The position numbers were made by a program, and so were the translations under genes. The notes under the pieces are model-generated. The model was given only the letters and a program-made list of their open reading frames with translations. It had not been told where the DNA came from and made no database searches. DNA of 10,130 nucleotides, from contig PFGS01000209.1 in assembly GCA_002783525.1 (NCBI GenBank), positions 1 through 10,130 of the forward strand. The letters run 5' to 3'. Source of the stretch: Ignavibacteriales bacterium CG12_big_fil_rev_8_21_14_0_65_30_8. Lineage in GTDB: Bacteria; Bacteroidota; Ignavibacteria; Ignavibacteriales; Ignavibacteriaceae. Positions 8,501 to 10,130 of this stretch are shown here, piece by piece; within the stretch, counting starts at the first letter, position 1; the number at the start of each line of letters is the position of its first letter.

Positions 8501-10068
8501 TTATTATTCTTATCACTTAGGATAGTACCTTTTGCAGATATTGCTGAAGAGTCAATGTTTGCATCTATCTGATAATTTACTCTCCCTTCCTTTACCTCAG
8601 TGTTTACTAAAAACTTGTTTATTTTATTTCCACCATAAAATGAATTATCACCAATTACATTTACTTTTGAATTCATAGATAGAAGGTTTGTGCCTGATCC
8701 ATTTATATTTATTTTAGAATTTAATTTGACCGGGACATTTATAATCGGTAATAATGAGATATCTTTTGTATTGATTACGCATGAATAACTAATATCTTTA
8801 TTCATTAAATTCATTTGTAAACTTCCAACAATCATCCCTTTGTCATTTAAAATTTTAAATCTGGTATTGAATGCATTTCCATTACCTACAAATGAAAGTG
8901 AATCGATTTTAAGTTCCTTTAGATTTGTAAATTCCGGCAGGTTTATAAATTTTAGTTTTTTAGAAATTTCAGAAGCATATAAAATACTTTCATTTATATC
9001 TGCATCAATCTTTAAGCTATCCGTGTGATCAAGATTTTTTATATTTCCAGTAATATTTAAAAGTGATTTCCCAACATTTATTTTTAATAAATTAACATAC
9101 AGATTATTGAATTTTCCTTTAGATTTTAACTCAATACTTACTATTCCATCAAAGGGTAATATGGATGGAATAAATTTCCCAATTTCATTCAGGTTTAATC
9201 TTTCTGAATTTATATTCAATACTACATCAGAGAACTTAATTGGATTATTTTTGTTTGAATCAAATAATTTATGATTGTTTAATGATCCAACAAGATCAAT
9301 TCTAGATTCCGTAGTTTCAACATACAGTTTTTCTATTATCAACCTTTTATTATCAAGAGTTATGTGAGAGTTAATATTTTTTATATTTATTGCTCTAATG
9401 TTTGACTCGCAGCTGAATTTATTAATCGATAAATCATAAATTTGATTTTTCAAATCAATATTTGCGTCAATCGATGCATTTATGTTTTTTGCATGCAAAT
9501 CATGAACTGCCAAAGTGTCATAAACTGAATTAGGATTTTTATATTTACTGCTGTGTAAGTAAAATTCAACGTTGTTTAGTAAAACATTAGATGCACTAAT
9601 TCTAAATGGAAAAGGTTGGGATTTATTTTCTGTTACTACAGAGTCTGATATAAATAGTTCATCCAAATTTGATTCCCCTTTAGAATCTGTTATAAGTTCT
9701 ATTTTGGAATTCTTTATTTCTAATTTTCTAACTCTAATTATTTTAAATAGAAGTTGAAGAGGGCTTGTTTTTAGCTCAATAGTTTCAGATGCAAGGAGGG
9801 TATCTTGTTTAGTAGTAACTATTACATCTCTTAAATATAGTGAGGTTAGCAGTGTGCCGTCTATTTTACCAACTGATATCTTACCATTTATCGATTCATT
9901 TACATTTTCAACAATAGTTCTGCGTAAATATTCTCTAAATGTTGATGTTTGACTTATTGAGAAAAACAAAAAAACAAGGAATAGGAAAACAATAAAAACA
10001 CCAATAAAAACATTTACTATTTTTTGGTAGAGCGTTCTTTCCTTAATATCGTTTTTCTTTTTTTTCAA
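5560..10068 (-). CDS. tamB: TamB/AsmA-like inner-membrane-anchored, periplasm-spanning protein (DUF490 C-terminus)
   Basis: TamB-like proteins are long beta-rich envelope proteins, anchored in the inner membrane and reaching the outer membrane. In Proteobacteria they pair with the Omp85 protein TamA and are implicated in outer-membrane protein assembly and phospholipid transport. Here a lysine-rich start is followed by one transmembrane helix (~17-38, IVNVFIGVFIVFLFLVFLFF). An AsmA/TamB-type entry comes next (near 60-135: ..GKISVGKIDGTLLTSLYLRDV.., then LASETIELKTSPLQLL and KLEIKNSKIEL). About 1000 residues of repetitive amphipathic beta-strands rich in Asn/Lys/Ser follow. The TamB C-terminal domain (~1217-1502) contains GTLTLREGSSLEF, a GGSLRFEN..NP.LDVVG segment, a Gly/Ala/Ser-rich helix (~1395-1418), and a final aromatic strand ending KYKFEF. 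The 1502-residue length is in the usual TamB range (E. coli 1259) and typical of Bacteroidota-type forms. The start is taken as TTG at 10068: no in-frame ATG exists for about 400 codons, and the TTG sits just before the expected Lys-rich/TM N-terminus. No good Shine-Dalgarno precedes it. First gene of the three-gene block. Confidence 0.88.
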   Translation of the reverse strand: MKKKKNDIKERTLYQKIVNVFIGVFIVFLFLVFLFFSISQTSTFREYLRRTIVENVNESINGKISVGKIDGTLLTSLYLRDVIVTTKQDTLLASETIELKTSPLQLLFKIIRVRKLEIKNSKIELITDSKGESNLDELFISDSVVTENKSQPFPFRISASNVLLNNVEFYLHSSKYKNPNSVYDTLAVHDLHAKNINASIDANIDLKNQIYDLSINKFSCESNIRAINIKNINSHITLDNKRLIIEKLYVETTESRIDLVGSLNNHKLFDSNKNNPIKFSDVVLNINSERLNLNEIGKFIPSILPFDGIVSIELKSKGKFNNLYVNLLKINVGKSLLNITGNIKNLDHTDSLKIDADINESILYASEISKKLKFINLPEFTNLKELKIDSLSFVGNGNAFNTRFKILNDKGMIVGSLQMNLMNKDISYSCVINTKDISLLPIINVPVKLNSKININGSGTNLLSMNSKVNVIGDNSFYGGNKINKFLVNTEVKEGRVNYQIDANIDSSAISAKGTILSDKNNKFNINLNTNIRKFNTMFLNRDTSLVTKLNFDLTADATIELNGTYSIKSDLLLKDSYLNKTLLNSNDFKININGNNEYVNNLNIKSEQLDADFKGKFSADNIIYILSEEISSINNVIDKEINKLTFTEDSLNILTDKANLGDNTKGSILKNESLNYAIEFKQFNMKSPFTEDDNYTLTGTIYGNVVNNNDSVNISLNSNLDYVKVWGDVGVYFLSDLSLNINLLNKLNFTNLSNLEANIVLNTKRIFTGSDIKNIRLDYSLKAGQGNLKFNSDVRDNFNINIIAQTDFDALKSTLKFERLRINFSRYVVKNNGLINISYSKGKINFDNFLLSLGESNFKIDGSLSSNEDHNLLITLDDISIQDIATKISRIDELKNYNGQVNLFASIEGNYFEPKIVLSMKINNLSKDKYNLGLLDAKVNYSNQKLTLDLSITDTLDLKLNNLLKVSGVLPIDLGLDKIDNRLLENEITNFNFSTNNFPLLAVSNFIPKFSKLNGLINSDLKFSGKINNLLPTGFVNIENVSFILDFNNLGYNASFKITADNGNITLDNLYIANTSGTRNGGELTGNGFTILKNYDIISPKIYLNGELKILSDASRSVSPLIYGDLVVATESKAEFIMDFDNINLKAPLLVKSANLTFSQAKPSYKNTRDNFIYKYITDTLNVDKDITSFDNLIKLSLLKNSSLTKNNLSSSNIFFDVDIKVEDEATIKFILDKEFNQILNANISGDFQYKTIEGIPRAFGTLTLREGSSLEFLTKTFEAGGSLRFENELANPNLDVVGIYRNYYYEPTTDSTNVSSHEKEVAVKVKLTGPLQDLNKNFINNKNNLAVYYGTENIDKDIPDPTKDASDAIMFIVTGRFTNTEEGYTNVNQNNTLTGTASSIASSLIGGLLNSYAGDYIRSVELKQMGTYTKFSLSGKVNKFKYSIGGTTEVFQDLGRTNIRIEYPFFQKFFIRLERKESLTESNLLREMINELGLKYKFEF

Positions 10069-10095
10069 TTCTATTTTCAGTTTATTAAAATAAAT

Positions 10096-10123
10096 AAGAT
10101 AGTAATAAATATAGTATTGTCAA
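10096..10123 (-). promoter_or_regulatory. Candidate sigma70-type promoter for the tamB-like/rnr/peptidase-barrel block
   Basis: Minus strand: a perfect TTGACA (-35, plus 10123-10118), a 16-bp AT-rich spacer, then TATCTT (-10, plus 10101-10096; 4 of 6 consensus bases). Transcription would begin roughly 20 nt before the TTG start, leaving a very short leader. The site lies in the only non-coding stretch upstream of the block, which the window edge cuts at 10130. AT-rich DNA yields chance -10 matches, so the call rests mainly on the perfect -35 and the position. If the host uses the Bacteroidota-type -7 TAnnTTTG element instead, this call would fail. Confidence 0.45.
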
Positions 10124-10130
10124 TAAACAC

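Noticed and set aside
6356..9757. Four further plus-strand frames (6356-6547, 7031-7246, 8840-9028, 9572-9757)
   Set aside because: All are short, Leu/Ser/Phe/Ile-rich shadows of the long Asn/Lys/Ser-rich tamB-like frame and lack start-site support.
5560..10068. Repetitive beta-strand text read as a large adhesin or repeat protein
   Set aside because: An N-terminal membrane anchor without signal cleavage, the AsmA-like entry and the DUF490-type C-terminal domain fit TamB better. There are no regular repeat units and no adhesin anchoring signal.
10081..10110. Bacteroidota-type -7 element (TAnnTTTG) upstream of the tamB-like gene
   Set aside because: No exact match is present in the visible 62 bp; the TTGACA/TATCTT pair is the better candidate.

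Overview
The window is an AT-rich (roughly 30% GC by eye), gene-dense stretch of a diderm (outer-membrane-bearing) bacterial chromosome. Protein style suggests the Bacteroidota/Chlorobi/Ignavibacteria (FCB) group: Lys/Asn/Ile-rich proteins, a signal peptide ending in ..FGQ, a TamB-like protein, and a peptidase/TolB-propeller/Omp85-type barrel protein of a kind I associate with Ignavibacteria-like genomes. The lineage call is inference from style, not from a marker gene. I see no tRNA, rRNA, CRISPR array, insertion sequence or phage gene.

Layout from left to right. Positions 2-274 (+) hold the 3' part of a small FmdB-type zinc-ribbon gene whose 5' end lies outside the window. After a 3-bp gap comes the stop codon of a three-gene minus-strand block that fills the rest. 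In transcription order the block is: (1) a 1502-residue TamB/AsmA-like protein (10068-5560, TTG start), preceded by a plausible sigma70-type promoter; (2) an RNase R-type exoribonuclease of 694 residues (5560-3476, GTG start overlapping the tamB stop by one base, TAGTG); (3) a 1059-residue secreted protein (3457-278, ATG start with a strong AGGAG Shine-Dalgarno, 18 bp after the rnr stop). Protein 3 combines a signal peptide, an HExxH metallopeptidase domain, a six-bladed TolB-like propeller and a C-terminal Omp85/BamA-like beta-barrel.

The likely theme is envelope biogenesis. TamB-like proteins span the periplasm and in Proteobacteria work with TamA, an Omp85 barrel carrying POTRA domains. 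Here the TamB-like gene shares an apparent operon with an Omp85-like barrel whose periplasmic part is a peptidase plus propeller instead of POTRA repeats. The most interesting hypothesis is that the two proteins form a TamAB-like module with a built-in protease and propeller. RNase R sits between them and looks like an ordinary housekeeping RNase that is translationally coupled to tamB.
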